Source of the DNA: Stenotrophomonas sp. UBA2302
GTDB taxonomy: Bacteria > Pseudomonadota > Gammaproteobacteria > Xanthomonadales > Xanthomonadaceae
Length of the DNA stretch: 37,552 bases
Assembly: GCA_002345545.1 (NCBI GenBank)
Contig: DDVW01000025.1
Span: forward strand, 1,651-39,202
Direction: 5' to 3'
A model generated the notes under the pieces. That model searched no databases and had not been told where the DNA came from. It worked only from the letters and a program-made list of their open reading frames with translations. The position numbers were made by a program, and so were the translations under genes. Shown here in pieces: positions 16,828-28,557 of this stretch; position 1 is the first letter of the stretch, and each line of letters begins with the position of its first letter.

Positions 16828-17334
16828 TCAGCGCTCGAGCATCAGCGCCGGGCGCGGCGCCCGTGGCATCTCCAGCGAAGGCCGCAGCGTCGCCACGCCA
16901 TGGCCGCGCTCGGCCAGGTACTCCAGCCACTTGCCCAGGAAGGTGTTCATCTGCAGGCGATGGCTGATCAGCTCATCGGCCGGCGGGTACATCCCCATCA
17001 CGTCCTGCCAGCGGCGGCCGACGTAGCAGTGGGTGGTCTCGGCCTGCCGTGCATCGCGGTACAGGCGCAGGTACGCCGACGGATCGGGCTCGCCGGTCAG
17101 CGGGTCGCAGATGTCATAGGTCATCCGCAGCTCGACGGTATAGCGGTGGCATTCGATGACATCCAGGCGCACGTCCAGCCCGTCACCGATGGAGGAGACA
17201 TGCGACCCCGGCTGCAGCCGGTCCGGGGCGAACAGACGCATCAGGTGCGCGTAGTTTTCCGCATACAGCCCCATCAGCCAGCCGAGGCGGCTGAGGCGGG
17301 GAATACGACCGATACGGGGCGAGGCATGCGACAT
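16828..17334 (-). CDS. DUF1249 family protein (YqiB-like)
   Basis: 168 residues. Matches DUF1249, represented by E. coli YqiB: LMGLYAENYAHLMRLFA near the N-terminus, then VIECHRYTVELRMTYDI and LYRDARQAETTHCY, and FLGKWLEYLAERGH. Soluble, no signal peptide. Function is not established. It sits between the Nudix gene (about 54-bp gap) and ppsR (about 58-bp gap), all on the minus strand, so the three may be cotranscribed with ppsR first. Confidence 0.85.
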   Translation of the reverse strand: MSHASPRIGRIPRLSRLGWLMGLYAENYAHLMRLFAPDRLQPGSHVSSIGDGLDVRLDVIECHRYTVELRMTYDICDPLTGEPDPSAYLRLYRDARQAETTHCYVGRRWQDVMGMYPPADELISHRLQMNTFLGKWLEYLAERGHGVATLRPSLEMPRAPRPALMLER

Positions 17335-17392
17335 GCATCGATCCTACACGCTGGATCGCACGCGGGCAGCATCGCCAGCCGCGCGCCGGGGC

Positions 17393-18214
17393 TCAGAACA
17401 TCTCGCGCTGCAGGTCGAAGGTGGCCAGCACCTTGCTGGAGATTTCCTCGATCGAGGTGTGGGTGGTGCTCAGTGTCGGAATGCGCTCCATGCGGAACAT
17501 GGTTTCCGCCGCCGCCACCTCGCGCCTGCAGACCTCGGCGCTGGCATAGCGGGAGTTGGGCCGCCGCTCCTGCCGCACCTGCTGCAGCCGTTCCGGATCG
17601 ATGGTCAGCCCGAACAGCTTGTTGCGGTACGGGCGCAGCCGCGGCGGCAGGCGGTCGTGCTCCAGATCCTCCTCGGTCAACGGATAGTTGGCCGCGCGGA
17701 TGCCGTAATGCAGCGCCAGATAGATGCAGGTCGGCGTCTTGCCGGCCCGCGACACCGCCACCAGGATCACATCGGCCTCGTCGTAGTTCACCGCGATGCC
17801 GTCGTCATGGCTGAGCGCGAAATTCATCGCATTGATACGGCGGTGGTAGGTGTCGAAGTCGACCATGCCGTGCGCCTGCCCGATCTTGGAATGGCGCGTT
17901 GCCTCCAGCTCCTTTTCCAGCGGCCCCATGAACGGCGTGAACACATCCAGCACCAGCGCCCCGCTCTCCTCCAGGATCAACCCCAGGCTGGAATCGACAC
18001 AGGAACTGACCACGATCGGCCGCACCTTGTAGTGCTCGCCAGCAGCCTTGATGCGCGCCGCCGCATCATGGGCCTTGTCGGCATCGTCCACGAACGACAT
18101 GCGATCGGTAACGAAACTGAAGCCAGTGAACTGGGTCAGCAGACTGTGGCCAACCGTCTCGGCGGTGATGCCCGTGCCATCGGAAACGTAGAAAACCGGT
18201 CGAATCTCCGCCAT
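17393..18214 (-). CDS. ppsR: PEP synthase regulatory protein (bifunctional kinase/phosphorylase), PpsR
   Basis: 273 residues from ATG 18214 (GGGGAG upstream; an in-frame ATG at 18292 lacks a ribosome site and adds non-family residues). DUF299 family: start [20 protein letters not shown] and P-loop-like VSRAGKTPT at residues 154-162. In E. coli this enzyme switches PpsA off by ADP-dependent phosphorylation of an active-site threonine and on again by phosphate-dependent removal. The gene is divergent from ppsA, its target, across a 197-bp intergenic region, so the enzyme and its regulator may share control sequences. Confidence 0.94.
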   Translation of the reverse strand: MAEIRPVFYVSDGTGITAETVGHSLLTQFTGFSFVTDRMSFVDDADKAHDAAARIKAAGEHYKVRPIVVSSCVDSSLGLILEESGALVLDVFTPFMGPLEKELEATRHSKIGQAHGMVDFDTYHRRINAMNFALSHDDGIAVNYDEADVILVAVSRAGKTPTCIYLALHYGIRAANYPLTEEDLEHDRLPPRLRPYRNKLFGLTIDPERLQQVRQERRPNSRYASAEVCRREVAAAETMFRMERIPTLSTTHTSIEEISSKVLATFDLQREMF

Positions 18215-18411
18215 GCGTGCTCCCCTGCAAATGTGATGCTGGCCCTCGGCCAAGCGTAAAGCCATCGGATGTCCCGAAAAAGACAAGCACAAGACAAAGT
18301 ACTGTCACAAGCTTGTTTCGGCCTGGTGTGCACTGCATCATATTGGCTTCTTCCTACGGACGTGGCCATCCCAAGCCCGCCTCGGGCGATGGCCTCAACG
18401 GAGCATCGCGC

Positions 18412-20790
<2,379 letters not shown>

Positions 20791-20809
20791 TCCGCCGCAA
20801 GTTGCACAG

Positions 20810-20840
20810 ACAAAACCCCGCATTGCGGGGTTTTGTTTTA
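20810..20840 (+). terminator. Terminator of ppsA
   Basis: Twelve-base perfect stem (20810-20821 with 20825-20836, core AAAACCCCGC/GCGGGGTTTT), loop att, T-rich tail. Strong in the plus direction. Confidence 0.9.
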
Positions 20841-20949
20841 GCTGGCCTCGATCTGGATGGAACCCTGACCCGCCGCTGATGCCCTGCTCTTGCGGAGCGG
20901 TTGGCAGCACCACACAACACCCGGCAACATGTGCTGCCGGCCGATCGAC

Positions 20950-21795
20950 TCAGGCGGGAAACCGCTTTGCCAGCGCGCCGTAGGCCAGCCGCACCGGCTC
21001 GAAGCCGTACTTCTGCTCCAGCCGCTTCACGATGAAGTGCCCGCGCGCCATGTCCTGGTAGTAGTCGGTGAACATCGTGTTCAACGTCGCCCCCGCCACC
21101 GCGCCGATGATCGGCACCGCCTGTGCGGCAAACTTCTCCGTCACCACCACGCCGAAACGGGCGGCGACCTTTTCCACGACCTTCGCCAGCCACTTCCCCG
21201 CTTCCTTCGGCGCAAGGCCAAGGACCAGGCCGTGGCTGCCACTGGCCGCCGTGCCGACCAGCTCGGCCGACAGGTGCCGCATCACTTCGCTGGTGAAGCC
21301 ACGTGCCAGGTAATAACCGGTTTCACTGGCGTCATCCTGGCCGCTGTTGCCGCCCAGCGCGAACACCTCCAGACAGGCCTGGCGGGTAGCGAAGTCGTTC
21401 AAATCGAAACCTTCGCTGCGGGCGATATCGGCCACCGCACGCATGATGATCGTCGTCGACAGCGGCAGCTCCACCGCCAGCGCCGGCAGTCCACCCAGCC
21501 CGCCCAGCGCGCCGGATGCGGCCGCGGCCAGCTTGTGCAGGCGCGGCGATGCCGACTTGCCCGGCTGCTGGCGATCCATGCTCCACAGCGCGGTCTGCGT
21601 GGCCTTGTACAGCGCCGCCTCGGTGACGCTGTGGATCCGTGCAGACACCGCGGCCGGCAGCTTGCGTACCGCGAACTCCAGCGGCGAGCCGACCAGGTTG
21701 GCCATTTTCGCCGTCAGCGTCGGCGCCTCCAGCAATGCCACCGCCCGCTGCAGATCCGCCCAGTCACGGGCATCGGCGCGGATATCGGCTGGCAT
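20950..21795 (-). CDS. EcsC family protein
   Basis: 281 residues from ATG 21795, chosen because GAGGTG lies six bases upstream; upstream in-frame ATGs lack one. EcsC family features: a Gly/Ala-rich hydrophobic segment (AAAASGALGGLGGLPALAVE) that could dip into a membrane, the following LPLSTTIIMRAVADIARSEG, and the C-terminal AVPIIGAVAGATLNTMF. Function of the family is unclear; Bacillus EcsC lies beside an ABC exporter, but there is none here. It stands alone. A small hairpin (20931-20950) at the stop could be a weak terminator. Confidence 0.82.
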   Translation of the reverse strand: MPADIRADARDWADLQRAVALLEAPTLTAKMANLVGSPLEFAVRKLPAAVSARIHSVTEAALYKATQTALWSMDRQQPGKSASPRLHKLAAAASGALGGLGGLPALAVELPLSTTIIMRAVADIARSEGFDLNDFATRQACLEVFALGGNSGQDDASETGYYLARGFTSEVMRHLSAELVGTAASGSHGLVLGLAPKEAGKWLAKVVEKVAARFGVVVTEKFAAQAVPIIGAVAGATLNTMFTDYYQDMARGHFIVKRLEQKYGFEPVRLAYGALAKRFPA

Positions 21796-21942
21796 CGGGA
21801 TCACCTCGTGCATGGCGCCAATCATAGCCGCCACGCTTTGAATACTAGGCACACCACACTTTCGCACCGCCGGTCCGAGCCTGCCGCAAACCCGGTGGCA
21901 ACGGCACCTGCCCGCAGCGTGGCTACAGACAGGCGTTGCGCC

Positions 21943-22515
21943 TCAGGCTTCAGGCAGGCCCGCCAGCGCCCCCATGAACTGGCGGTAGTGGCGCAGCTCG
22001 TCGATGGAGTCCTTGGCATCACTCAGCGCGGTATGGCTGGAGGTCTTGCTGACGCCCGCCGCGACCGTCGGCGCCCAGCGTTTGGCCAGTTCCTTGATCG
22101 TGGAGACATCCAGATTGCGGTAGTGGAAATACTTTTCCAGCCGTGGCATCTGCCGGTGCAGGAAGCGGCGGTCCTGGCAGATCGAATTGCCACACATCGG
22201 CGAGGCGCCGGCCTTGATCCACTCCTGCAGGAACACGATGGTCTGCGCTTCGGCCTGGCCCAACGTGGTGGTGCTGTCGAGCACCCGCTGCCACAGCCCC
22301 GAGCGCTGGTGCTGGTTGCGGTTCCATTCGTCCATCGCCTCCAGCGTCGCCAGCGGATGCGAGATGGCGAACTCCGGCCCTTCGGCCAGAATGTTGAGCT
22401 GTGCGTCGGTCACGACGGTGGCGATCTCGATGATCGAATCGTTGTCGGTGTCGAGCCCGGTCATTTCCAGGTCGATCCAGATCAGGCGATCTGCGCCGTT
22501 GCTGTTGTCCGTCAT
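21943..22515 (-). CDS. orn: Oligoribonuclease
   Basis: 190 residues from ATG 22515 with AGAGG upstream. DEDDh 3'-5' exonuclease: motif I IDLEMTG (Asp15, Glu17), motif II region [11 protein letters not shown], and motif [14 protein letters not shown] near the C-terminus. It degrades two- to five-base RNA, including pGpG from cyclic-di-GMP breakdown, to mononucleotides in the cytoplasm and is often essential. Normal length. The gene is separate from both minus-strand neighbours by 110-150 bp. Confidence 0.96.
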   Translation of the reverse strand: MTDNSNGADRLIWIDLEMTGLDTDNDSIIEIATVVTDAQLNILAEGPEFAISHPLATLEAMDEWNRNQHQRSGLWQRVLDSTTTLGQAEAQTIVFLQEWIKAGASPMCGNSICQDRRFLHRQMPRLEKYFHYRNLDVSTIKELAKRWAPTVAAGVSKTSSHTALSDAKDSIDELRHYRQFMGALAGLPEA

Positions 22516-22626
22516 TTGCTGCCTCTGGGAAGGGCATCGGCGTTGCCACCGATGCCGGAATATCGACCGCCTATGATAGGACAACGCGGGACGCGCACCC
22601 GCCGCTGCCGGGCCGATCCGGCCAAC

Positions 22627-23061
22627 TCAGCGGCGTTCGATCACGAACTTGCCGAAGCCGATTCCCAGACTCCAGCCCTGCCCGGTACCGGCCAGCGCCA
22701 GCGACACATTCCCCTTGGTCATCACATGGGCATCGGTCGCCTTGGAGGCGCTGGCATGCACCTCGGCAGCGGCATAGGTGCCGACCAGGTCATTCAACGA
22801 CTGGGCGCCGGTGAACCGGCCGCGCCCATCGGTGATCCGGGTCTTGCCGACGGTGAGGCCACCGCCCTTGGCAGTGATTTTCACCGGGAAGCTGGCGCCG
22901 TTGTCGCAAGTCACCGTCCCGGTGCCCTCGGCGGTCTTGTAGAACACCGACCAGCCGGCGAGGTTGTAGCGCAACTGGCAGTCGATATTGCCCGCCGCCT
23001 GCGCGGCCGGTGCCATTGCCGCCAATACCACCAAAGCAAGCGTGCTACGGATCCATTTCAT
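22627..23061 (-). CDS. Secreted protein of unknown function
   Basis: 144 residues from ATG 23061; the upstream in-frame start at 23133 is rejected because the signal peptide begins at 23061. Signal peptide MKWIRSTLALVVLAAMAPAA ending AQAAG. The mature part is beta-rich: VTCDNGASFPVKITAKGGG, then GTYAAAEVHASASKATDAHV and a glycine-rich end GTGQGWSLGIGFGKF. Two cysteines (NIDCQ, VTCD) could form a disulfide. The glycine-rich final strand suggests a lipid-linked or barrel-like envelope protein, but I cannot name a family with confidence. Confidence 0.7.
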   Translation of the reverse strand: MKWIRSTLALVVLAAMAPAAQAAGNIDCQLRYNLAGWSVFYKTAEGTGTVTCDNGASFPVKITAKGGGLTVGKTRITDGRGRFTGAQSLNDLVGTYAAAEVHASASKATDAHVMTKGNVSLALAGTGQGWSLGIGFGKFVIERR

Positions 23062-23150
23062 GGTGTTGCGCCCTCGTGCTTGACTGCCCGCGAGCGTAGC
23101 AGCCGATCGGCAGACAGGAAGCCGGACGCGCAAGCGTGTCCGGCCAGCGT

Positions 23151-23966
23151 TCAGCGAGCCACCACCGGGCCGGCCAGGGTGAAATCGTCGGCATCGAGCA
23201 TCGCCGGGAAACGCTCGCGGTGCGCGGCCAGTGCGGCGGTCGAGATCGTGGTGGTCACCACCTGCTCGCGCTCACGGATTTCGACCTGCGGCTGGCCGAG
23301 GAAGTCGATCACCGCGCTGTCGCCGGAATAGTGCAGGTTGTTGCCGTCCACGCCGACGCGGTTGACGATGGCCACGTAGCACAGGTTCTCGATCGCCCGC
23401 GCCCGCGCCAGCGTCTGCCACGCATAGGCGCGCGAGGACGGCCAGTTGGCGACGAAGATCTGCAGGTCGAAATCCATCTGCCCGGCCCGCTCCACATCGA
23501 AACGGTTGCGACAGAACACCGGGAAACGCAGGTCGTAGCAGACCTGCGGATTGATCCGCCAACCCTTCCATTCCACGCACAGCCGTTCGTTGCCGGCGGC
23601 ATAGCGCTTGTGTTCGCCGCCATAGCGGAACAGGTGGCGCTTGTCATACCAGTGCAGCTCACCGCCGGGCGTGGCCCACAGCAGGCGGTTGAAGACCTTG
23701 CCGTCCACACGCAACTGCACGCTGCCGGTGACCACCGCATCCAGTTCACGCGCCTGCGCGCGGATCCAGGCCACGGTCGGCCCGTCCATGTCCTCGGCCT
23801 GGTCGATGGCGTCGTTGGAAAAGCCGCTGGTGAAGGTCTCCGGCAGGATCACCAGATCGGTACTGCCGGCCAGCGGCGCCAGCAGCGCGGCGTAATGCAC
23901 GCGATTGGCAGCCGGGTCATGCCAGCGGGTGTCGCCCTGTACCAGCGAAATACGCAGATCCTGCAT
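23151..23966 (-). CDS. Omega-amidase / nitrilase family hydrolase (YafV-like)
   Basis: 271 residues from ATG 23966. Nitrilase-superfamily triad: Glu43 (LPETF), Lys109 (WYDKRHLF) and Cys143 (QVCYDLRFP). The closest recognised type is YafV/Nit2, an omega-amidase that hydrolyses alpha-ketoglutaramate or alpha-ketosuccinamate to the keto acid and ammonia. It directly follows the aminotransferase gene (14-bp gap), the partner expected in the glutamine transaminase/omega-amidase route used in methionine salvage. Cytoplasmic. The pathway role is inferred from the pairing. Confidence 0.88.
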   Translation of the reverse strand: MQDLRISLVQGDTRWHDPAANRVHYAALLAPLAGSTDLVILPETFTSGFSNDAIDQAEDMDGPTVAWIRAQARELDAVVTGSVQLRVDGKVFNRLLWATPGGELHWYDKRHLFRYGGEHKRYAAGNERLCVEWKGWRINPQVCYDLRFPVFCRNRFDVERAGQMDFDLQIFVANWPSSRAYAWQTLARARAIENLCYVAIVNRVGVDGNNLHYSGDSAVIDFLGQPQVEIREREQVVTTTISTAALAAHRERFPAMLDADDFTLAGPVVAR

Positions 23967-23980
23967 GGGGCTCTCCGTAC

Positions 23981-25129
23981 TCACAGCTTCTGCAGGCGCT
24001 TGATCGCCGCATCCAGGGTGGCGTCGTTCTTGGCGAAACACAGCCGCACCAGTCGCTGCCCCGCCGGCGGGGTTTCGTAGAACGGCGACAACGGAATGGC
24101 GGTGACGCCCTTCTCGATGGTCAGCCACTTCACGAACTCGTGGTCGGGCAGATCGCTGATGGCCGAGTAATCGACCAGTTGGAAGTAGCCACCCGGCACC
24201 GGCAGCGGCTTCAGCCGGGTGGTCAGCAGCTGCTCGCGGAAGCGGTCGCGCTTGTCCTGGTAGAACGCGCCCAGCTCCAGATGGTGCTCGGGTTCATCGC
24301 GGATCATCGCGGCAAAGCCGTACTGTGCCGGGCTGTAGGTGGTGAAGGTGTTGTACTGGTGCACCTTGCGGAACTCGGCACTCAGCGCCGACGGCGCGAT
24401 CGCGTAGCCGATCTTCCAGCCGGTGCAGTGGTAGGTCTTGCCGAAGCTCGAAATCACGAAGGCGCGCTCGCGCAGTTCCGGATAGCGCAGCGCCGATTCG
24501 TGCCGGGCACCGTCATAGATGATGTGTTCGTAGACCTCGTCGGAGATCAGGTAGATGTCGGTGCCACGCAGCACTTCGATCAGCGCCTGCATGTCGGCAG
24601 CCGAGAGCATCGCACCGGACGGATTGTGCGGGGTGTTGACCATCAGCATCCGCGTTTTCGGCGTGATCGCCGCACGCACCTTGTCCCAGTCCACCGCGAA
24701 GGTCTGCGGATCCAACGCCACATGCACGGCGCGTGCGCCGGCCAGGTCGATCGCCGGCTCGTAGCAGTCGTAGGCCGGGTCGAGCACGATCACCTCGTCG
24801 CCGGCCCGCACCACCGCATGGATGGCGTTGAAGATCGCCTCGGTGCCACCGGAGGTGACGGTGATCTCCGTTTCCGCGTCAACCTGCGCGCCGTAGCAAT
24901 CCAGCACCTTCTGCGCGATGGCGTGCCGCAGCGGCGCCACGCCGGTCATCGGTGCGTACTGGTTGAAGCCCTCGCGCATGGCCTTGGCGGTCTCATCGAT
25001 GAGCCGCTGTGGTGCCGGGAAATCAGGGAAACCCTGGCCCAGGTTGACGGCCCCGTGTTCGGCGGCCATCTGCGACATCACGGTGAAAATGGTGGTGCCC
25101 ACCTTGGGCAGCTTGGTCTGCGGTTGCAT
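23981..25129 (-). CDS. Methionine/glutamine-type aminotransferase (YbdL-like)
   Basis: 382 residues from ATG 25129, close to E. coli YbdL (386). Fold-type I PLP enzyme, class [15 protein letters not shown] at the start, [34 protein letters not shown], and the PLP lysine Lys231 in [13 protein letters not shown]. YbdL-type enzymes transfer amino groups from Met, Gln, Phe or Tyr, and in methionine salvage aminate 2-oxo-4-methylthiobutanoate. It forms a two-gene operon with the omega-amidase downstream. The ribosome site is weak. The ccm locus starts divergently 170 bp away. Confidence 0.9.
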   Translation of the reverse strand: MQPQTKLPKVGTTIFTVMSQMAAEHGAVNLGQGFPDFPAPQRLIDETAKAMREGFNQYAPMTGVAPLRHAIAQKVLDCYGAQVDAETEITVTSGGTEAIFNAIHAVVRAGDEVIVLDPAYDCYEPAIDLAGARAVHVALDPQTFAVDWDKVRAAITPKTRMLMVNTPHNPSGAMLSAADMQALIEVLRGTDIYLISDEVYEHIIYDGARHESALRYPELRERAFVISSFGKTYHCTGWKIGYAIAPSALSAEFRKVHQYNTFTTYSPAQYGFAAMIRDEPEHHLELGAFYQDKRDRFREQLLTTRLKPLPVPGGYFQLVDYSAISDLPDHEFVKWLTIEKGVTAIPLSPFYETPPAGQRLVRLCFAKNDATLDAAIKRLQKL

Positions 25130-25231
25130 CGGTACAGGAACGCCGTGGAAGAGAACCGCGAGTGTAAGCAAAACCGCCGGCAAGGGCCTTCCACGCGCAT
25201 CCGCCGCCGCTCTGGCCTGCGGGTGCAGGTC

Positions 25232-25237
25232 TATAAT
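25232..25237 (+). promoter_or_regulatory. -10 element upstream of ccmA
   Basis: A consensus TATAAT 62 bases before the ccmA start. No good -35 box lies 16-18 bases upstream, so an activator may be needed, or the site may be chance. Confidence 0.5.
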
Positions 25238-25298
25238 GGCAACGCCCCGCCGTGCTGTCGGGCCGCGCACCCACCCATGGACGGAAACGCCCGAACCG

Positions 25299-25958
25299 AT
25301 GTCCCAGCCCTCCAACACCCCGCCGCTGCTTGCTGCACGCGGCCTGCGCTTCAGCCGTAACGATGAGCCGGTGTTCGGGCCGCTGGACCTGCATGTGGAT
25401 GCCGGCGAGGCACTGCTGGTGCAAGGCGGCAACGGTGCCGGCAAAACCACCCTGCTGCGGGTGCTGGCCGGATTGCTGCGTCCGGATGCCGGGCAGATCG
25501 AAATCGATGGACGTCCGGCCAACAGCAGTGACCGCTCCCGCTATATCGCCTACCTCAGCCATCTCACCGCGCTCAAGCAGGATCTGGGCGCGCTGGAGAA
25601 CCTGCATTTCCTGTGCGGGCTGCAAGGCCGGCGGACACGGCAAATGCCGGGCAACGCGCTGGCCATCGTCGGCCTGGCCGGCTATGAGGACACGCTGGCG
25701 CGACAGCTCTCCGCCGGACAGAAAAAGCGCCTTTCACTGGCCCGGCTGTGGTTGTCGCCGGCACCGTTGTGGCTGCTGGACGAGCCCTACGCCAACCTCG
25801 ACCTGGATGGCATCAACCTGGTCAACCGCATGATCTCCGCGCACCTGCGCAGTGGTGGCGCCACCCTGGTCACCACCCACGGCGCCTACGCCGCGCCACC
25901 GGTGCGCAACCGTACACTCACGCTTGGCAACAGCACGACCGCGGAGGCGCTGGCATGA
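25299..25958 (+). CDS. ccmA: Haem exporter ATP-binding subunit CcmA
   Basis: 219 residues from ATG 25299; an earlier ATG at 25276 is in another frame. ABC ATPase with Walker A GGNGAGKT (43-50), signature LSAGQ (137-141) and Walker B WLLDEP (158-163). As part of CcmABCD it powers release of haem-loaded CcmE during cytochrome c maturation. First gene of the ccm locus, overlapping ccmB by four bases (ATGA). The rest of the ccm genes resume about 6 kb downstream after an inserted electron-transfer cassette. Confidence 0.95.
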   Translation: MSQPSNTPPLLAARGLRFSRNDEPVFGPLDLHVDAGEALLVQGGNGAGKTTLLRVLAGLLRPDAGQIEIDGRPANSSDRSRYIAYLSHLTALKQDLGALENLHFLCGLQGRRTRQMPGNALAIVGLAGYEDTLARQLSAGQKKRLSLARLWLSPAPLWLLDEPYANLDLDGINLVNRMISAHLRSGGATLVTTHGAYAAPPVRNRTLTLGNSTTAEALA

Positions 25959-26650
25959 GTCTGCCCGGCCCCCAGCCCAGCCTGCTCGATGCCGCCCGGG
26001 CGCTGCTCGTGCGCGACCTGAAACTGCTGTGGCGGCGCCGTGGCGATGCCGCGCAGCCGATCCTGTTCGCGGTACTGGTCGTGGCCCTGTTCGCGCTGGC
26101 CCTGGGCGGCGAGCCGCGCCAGCTGCAGAGCGTGGCCGCGGCGGTGCTGTGGCTGTCGGTACTGCTGGCCGGCCTGCTGTCACTGGACACCCTGTTCCGC
26201 GGCGATGCCGAAGACGGCTCGCTGGAACAATGGCTGCTGTCGCCGGTGCCGTTGGCGTGGCTGGTCGCAGTGCGGGTGTTCTCGCACTGGCTGACCACCG
26301 CATTCCCGCTGGTACTGGTCAGCCCGCTGCTGGCCGAACTGATGCAGCTGCCGCGCGAGCAGTTGCCTGTGCTGGTCACCTCGCTGGCACTGGGAACACC
26401 ACTGCTCAGCCTGCTCGGTGCGGTGGTTGCCGCGCTCACTGTGGGCATGCGTCGTGCCGGCATCCTGCTGGCGCTGCTGGTACTGCCGCTGTACGTGCCG
26501 GTACTGGTGTTCGGCACCGGCGCGGTGGCGGCAGCGGCGCAGGGCTTTGATGCCAGCGGCGCCTTGCTGATGCTCGGTGCCGGCCTTGTGGTCAGCTGCG
26601 TGCTCGCCCCGCTGACCGCGGCAGCAGCGATCCGCATCGCCAGCCACTGA
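25955..26650 (+). CDS. ccmB: Haem exporter membrane subunit CcmB
   Basis: 231 residues, about six membrane helices ([34 protein letters not shown]; further segments to the end), normal length for CcmB. The segment [17 protein letters not shown] is typical of the family. It forms the membrane part of the CcmAB ABC complex in the inner membrane. Coupled to ccmA through ATGA. ccmC would be expected next; instead a TetR gene follows after 53 bp. Confidence 0.95.
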   Translation: MSLPGPQPSLLDAARALLVRDLKLLWRRRGDAAQPILFAVLVVALFALALGGEPRQLQSVAAAVLWLSVLLAGLLSLDTLFRGDAEDGSLEQWLLSPVPLAWLVAVRVFSHWLTTAFPLVLVSPLLAELMQLPREQLPVLVTSLALGTPLLSLLGAVVAALTVGMRRAGILLALLVLPLYVPVLVFGTGAVAAAAQGFDASGALLMLGAGLVVSCVLAPLTAAAAIRIASH

Positions 26651-26703
26651 GCACCGCCTGCGCTATTCTCGGCGTCTGCTCCAGTCCGTAGACGCCACGC
26701 TCC

Positions 26704-27384
26704 ATGCCCGACCGGAATCCGCTGCCTGCTCCGCCACTGCTGAAACCCTCGCTGCCGCCCCGCCCCGCCGTGGAGATGCAGCGCCGTGGTGAACTGCGGG
26801 TAGAAAAATTCCTGGACGCGGCCACCGAGGTCTTCAACGAAAAGGGCTACCAGGGCGCACGACTGTCGGACATCGTCAAGCGCGCCGGCGGCTCCCTGGC
26901 CACGCTCTACCGCGCCTTCGGTGACAAGGAAGGCCTGGTGCACGCGCTGATGGAAAAGAGCATCCACGACTTCGGCCAGAGCCTGGAGGAGCTGCTGCGC
27001 TCGCCGCTGCCGCCACAGCAGGCACTGGAACAGGCCGCCTGCCGGATGGTCGAGGAAATCCTTACCCCGGCGCGCATCGCCTGCCACCGCATCGTGATCT
27101 CCGAAGGCCTCAACCAGCCCGCCTTGCGGGACTGGTTCCATGCCCATGGTGTGGAACCGATGGAAGCCCTGCTCAGCCGGTATTTCACCAGGCAGACGCG
27201 GGCTGGAACGCTGTCCATCGACGACTGCGACCGCGCGGCCAACGATTTCTACATGCTGATCATCGGCGGGCTGATCCTGCGTTCGATCAATGGACGCATC
27301 GACGCCAGCAACATTCCGCAGGCGCAGCGTGACGCCTGTGCGGCGGTGCAGCTGTTCCTCAACGGCGCCCTGCCCCGGAGCTGA
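26704..27384 (+). CDS. TetR family regulator at the head of the electron-transfer cassette
   Basis: 226 residues. The HTH domain lies at about residues 33-85: VEKFLDAATEVFNEKGYQGA, LSDIVKRAGGSLATLYRAFG. An unusual Pro-rich extension fills residues 1-25 (PLPAPPLLKPSLPPRPAVEM); an internal ATG at 26776 could be the real start. The C-terminal half resembles the AefR-like TetR_C group. It lies between ccmB and the ten-haem cytochrome gene on the same strand, and the 117-bp gap downstream holds two inverted repeats, so it is the likely regulator of the cassette. Ligand unknown. Confidence 0.88.
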   Translation: MPDRNPLPAPPLLKPSLPPRPAVEMQRRGELRVEKFLDAATEVFNEKGYQGARLSDIVKRAGGSLATLYRAFGDKEGLVHALMEKSIHDFGQSLEELLRSPLPPQQALEQAACRMVEEILTPARIACHRIVISEGLNQPALRDWFHAHGVEPMEALLSRYFTRQTRAGTLSIDDCDRAANDFYMLIIGGLILRSINGRIDASNIPQAQRDACAAVQLFLNGALPRS

Positions 27385-27388
27385 ACGG

Positions 27389-27456
27389 CAGCTTGCTGCA
27401 TCGCAACTTGACCTGAACGCAAGCTGTCGCAAGATTGAGCCGTAATCGTCGTTACG
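27389..27456. promoter_or_regulatory. Inverted repeats upstream of the ten-haem cytochrome gene
   Basis: Repeat 1: CAGCTTGC (27389-27396) and GCAAGCTG (27419-27426), 8-base perfect arms, 22-base gap; it could be the TetR gene's terminator stem or a spaced operator. Repeat 2: CGTAA (27441-27445) and TTACG (27452-27456), 6-base gap. TTGAGC (27435-27440) is followed 17 bases later by TGTATC, a weak promoter that would enclose repeat 2. Regulatory meaning is inferred. Confidence 0.4.
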
Positions 27457-27501
27457 CTGTATCGCCCAGTGCCCTGCAGGAACCCACCTGAGGAGAGCGT
27501 C

Positions 27502-28545
27502 GTGCGGTTCTATCTCGCGTTCGTGATGCTGCTTGCCACCGCCCTGCTGGTCTCCGCCGCCTGGCTCACGCCGGTCAAGGCCGATGCCTCGGCACAGGCG
27601 GTCAAACTCCCCGAGACCCACTTTGCCTCTGCACAAGCCGGGCACGGTTTTTCCGCACCACCCGGCTTTGCCGATGCGGTACCGGCCCGCAACCGTGAGC
27701 ACCCGGACGCGAAAATGGTTGGCCAGCAGGTCTGCACCGCCTGCCACAGCAAGGAAAACGACAATTTCGCCCATACCGCGCATGCCATGGGCATGCAGGT
27801 CGCACTGGCCGCCAATCCGGCAACCCCCACCTGCGAGGCCTGCCATGGCCCCGGTTCGGTGCATGCGGCCAATCCCACGCAGAAGGGCGCGATCATCGCT
27901 TTCAGCCATGACGGCGGAACCCCTGTCGCCAACCAGACCGAAAGCTGTCTGGGCTGCCATTCCGGCGGACCACGCGATGCCTGGCTGGGCTCGATCCACC
28001 AGCGCAACGACCTGTCGTGCAGCGACTGCCACAACCCGATGGTCAAGTTCTCGGCCGAAGGCCTGACCGCCAAGCAGTCGGTCAGCGAAACCTGCGCCAC
28101 CTGCCACAAGGACATCCGCCAGCAGTTCAACCGCCGCTCGCACATGCCGCTGCCCGAGGGCGCGATCAGCTGTGTGGATTGCCACAATCCGCACGGCACG
28201 CTCAACGCCACCCTGCTCAAGACCGATACCGTCAACGAGACCTGCTACCAGTGCCACGCGGAGAAGCGCGGCCCGTTCCTGTTCGAACACGCGCCGGTCC
28301 GCGAAAGCTGCCTGAACTGCCATCAGGTGCACGGTTCCAACCAGCATGCCTTGCTGGTCGCACCGATCCCGATGCTGTGCCAGCAGTGCCATTCACACAC
28401 CCGCCACCCCAACGACCTGCAAACGGAAATTTCGCTCGGCGGCGCGATGACGCCGGATGAACGTCTGATGGGACGCGGCTGCATCACCTGCCACGCGCAG
28501 GTGCACGGCTCCAACCACCCCTCCGGCCCACGTCTGCACAAGTGA
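27502..28545 (+). CDS. Ten-haem c-type cytochrome, MtrA/DmsE/PioA family
   Basis: 347 residues from a GTG at 27502, six bases after AGGAG; the signal peptide RFYLAFVMLLATALLVSAAW starts here. Ten CxxCH haem sites at residues 78, 111, 149, 173, 198, 224, 248, 270, 293 and 327. Count, spacing and length match the MtrA/DmsE family (MtrA is 333 residues). These proteins form a haem wire that plugs into an MtrB-type barrel and carries electrons between periplasm and the outside. The next gene, 12 bp away, encodes that barrel. An N-terminal extension of about 45 residues precedes the first haem. Electron direction unknown; PioA/MtoA members carry electrons inward from iron, MtrA outward. Confidence 0.95.
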   Translation: MRFYLAFVMLLATALLVSAAWLTPVKADASAQAVKLPETHFASAQAGHGFSAPPGFADAVPARNREHPDAKMVGQQVCTACHSKENDNFAHTAHAMGMQVALAANPATPTCEACHGPGSVHAANPTQKGAIIAFSHDGGTPVANQTESCLGCHSGGPRDAWLGSIHQRNDLSCSDCHNPMVKFSAEGLTAKQSVSETCATCHKDIRQQFNRRSHMPLPEGAISCVDCHNPHGTLNATLLKTDTVNETCYQCHAEKRGPFLFEHAPVRESCLNCHQVHGSNQHALLVAPIPMLCQQCHSHTRHPNDLQTEISLGGAMTPDERLMGRGCITCHAQVHGSNHPSGPRLHK

Positions 28546-28557
28546 CGGGAGAACGCC

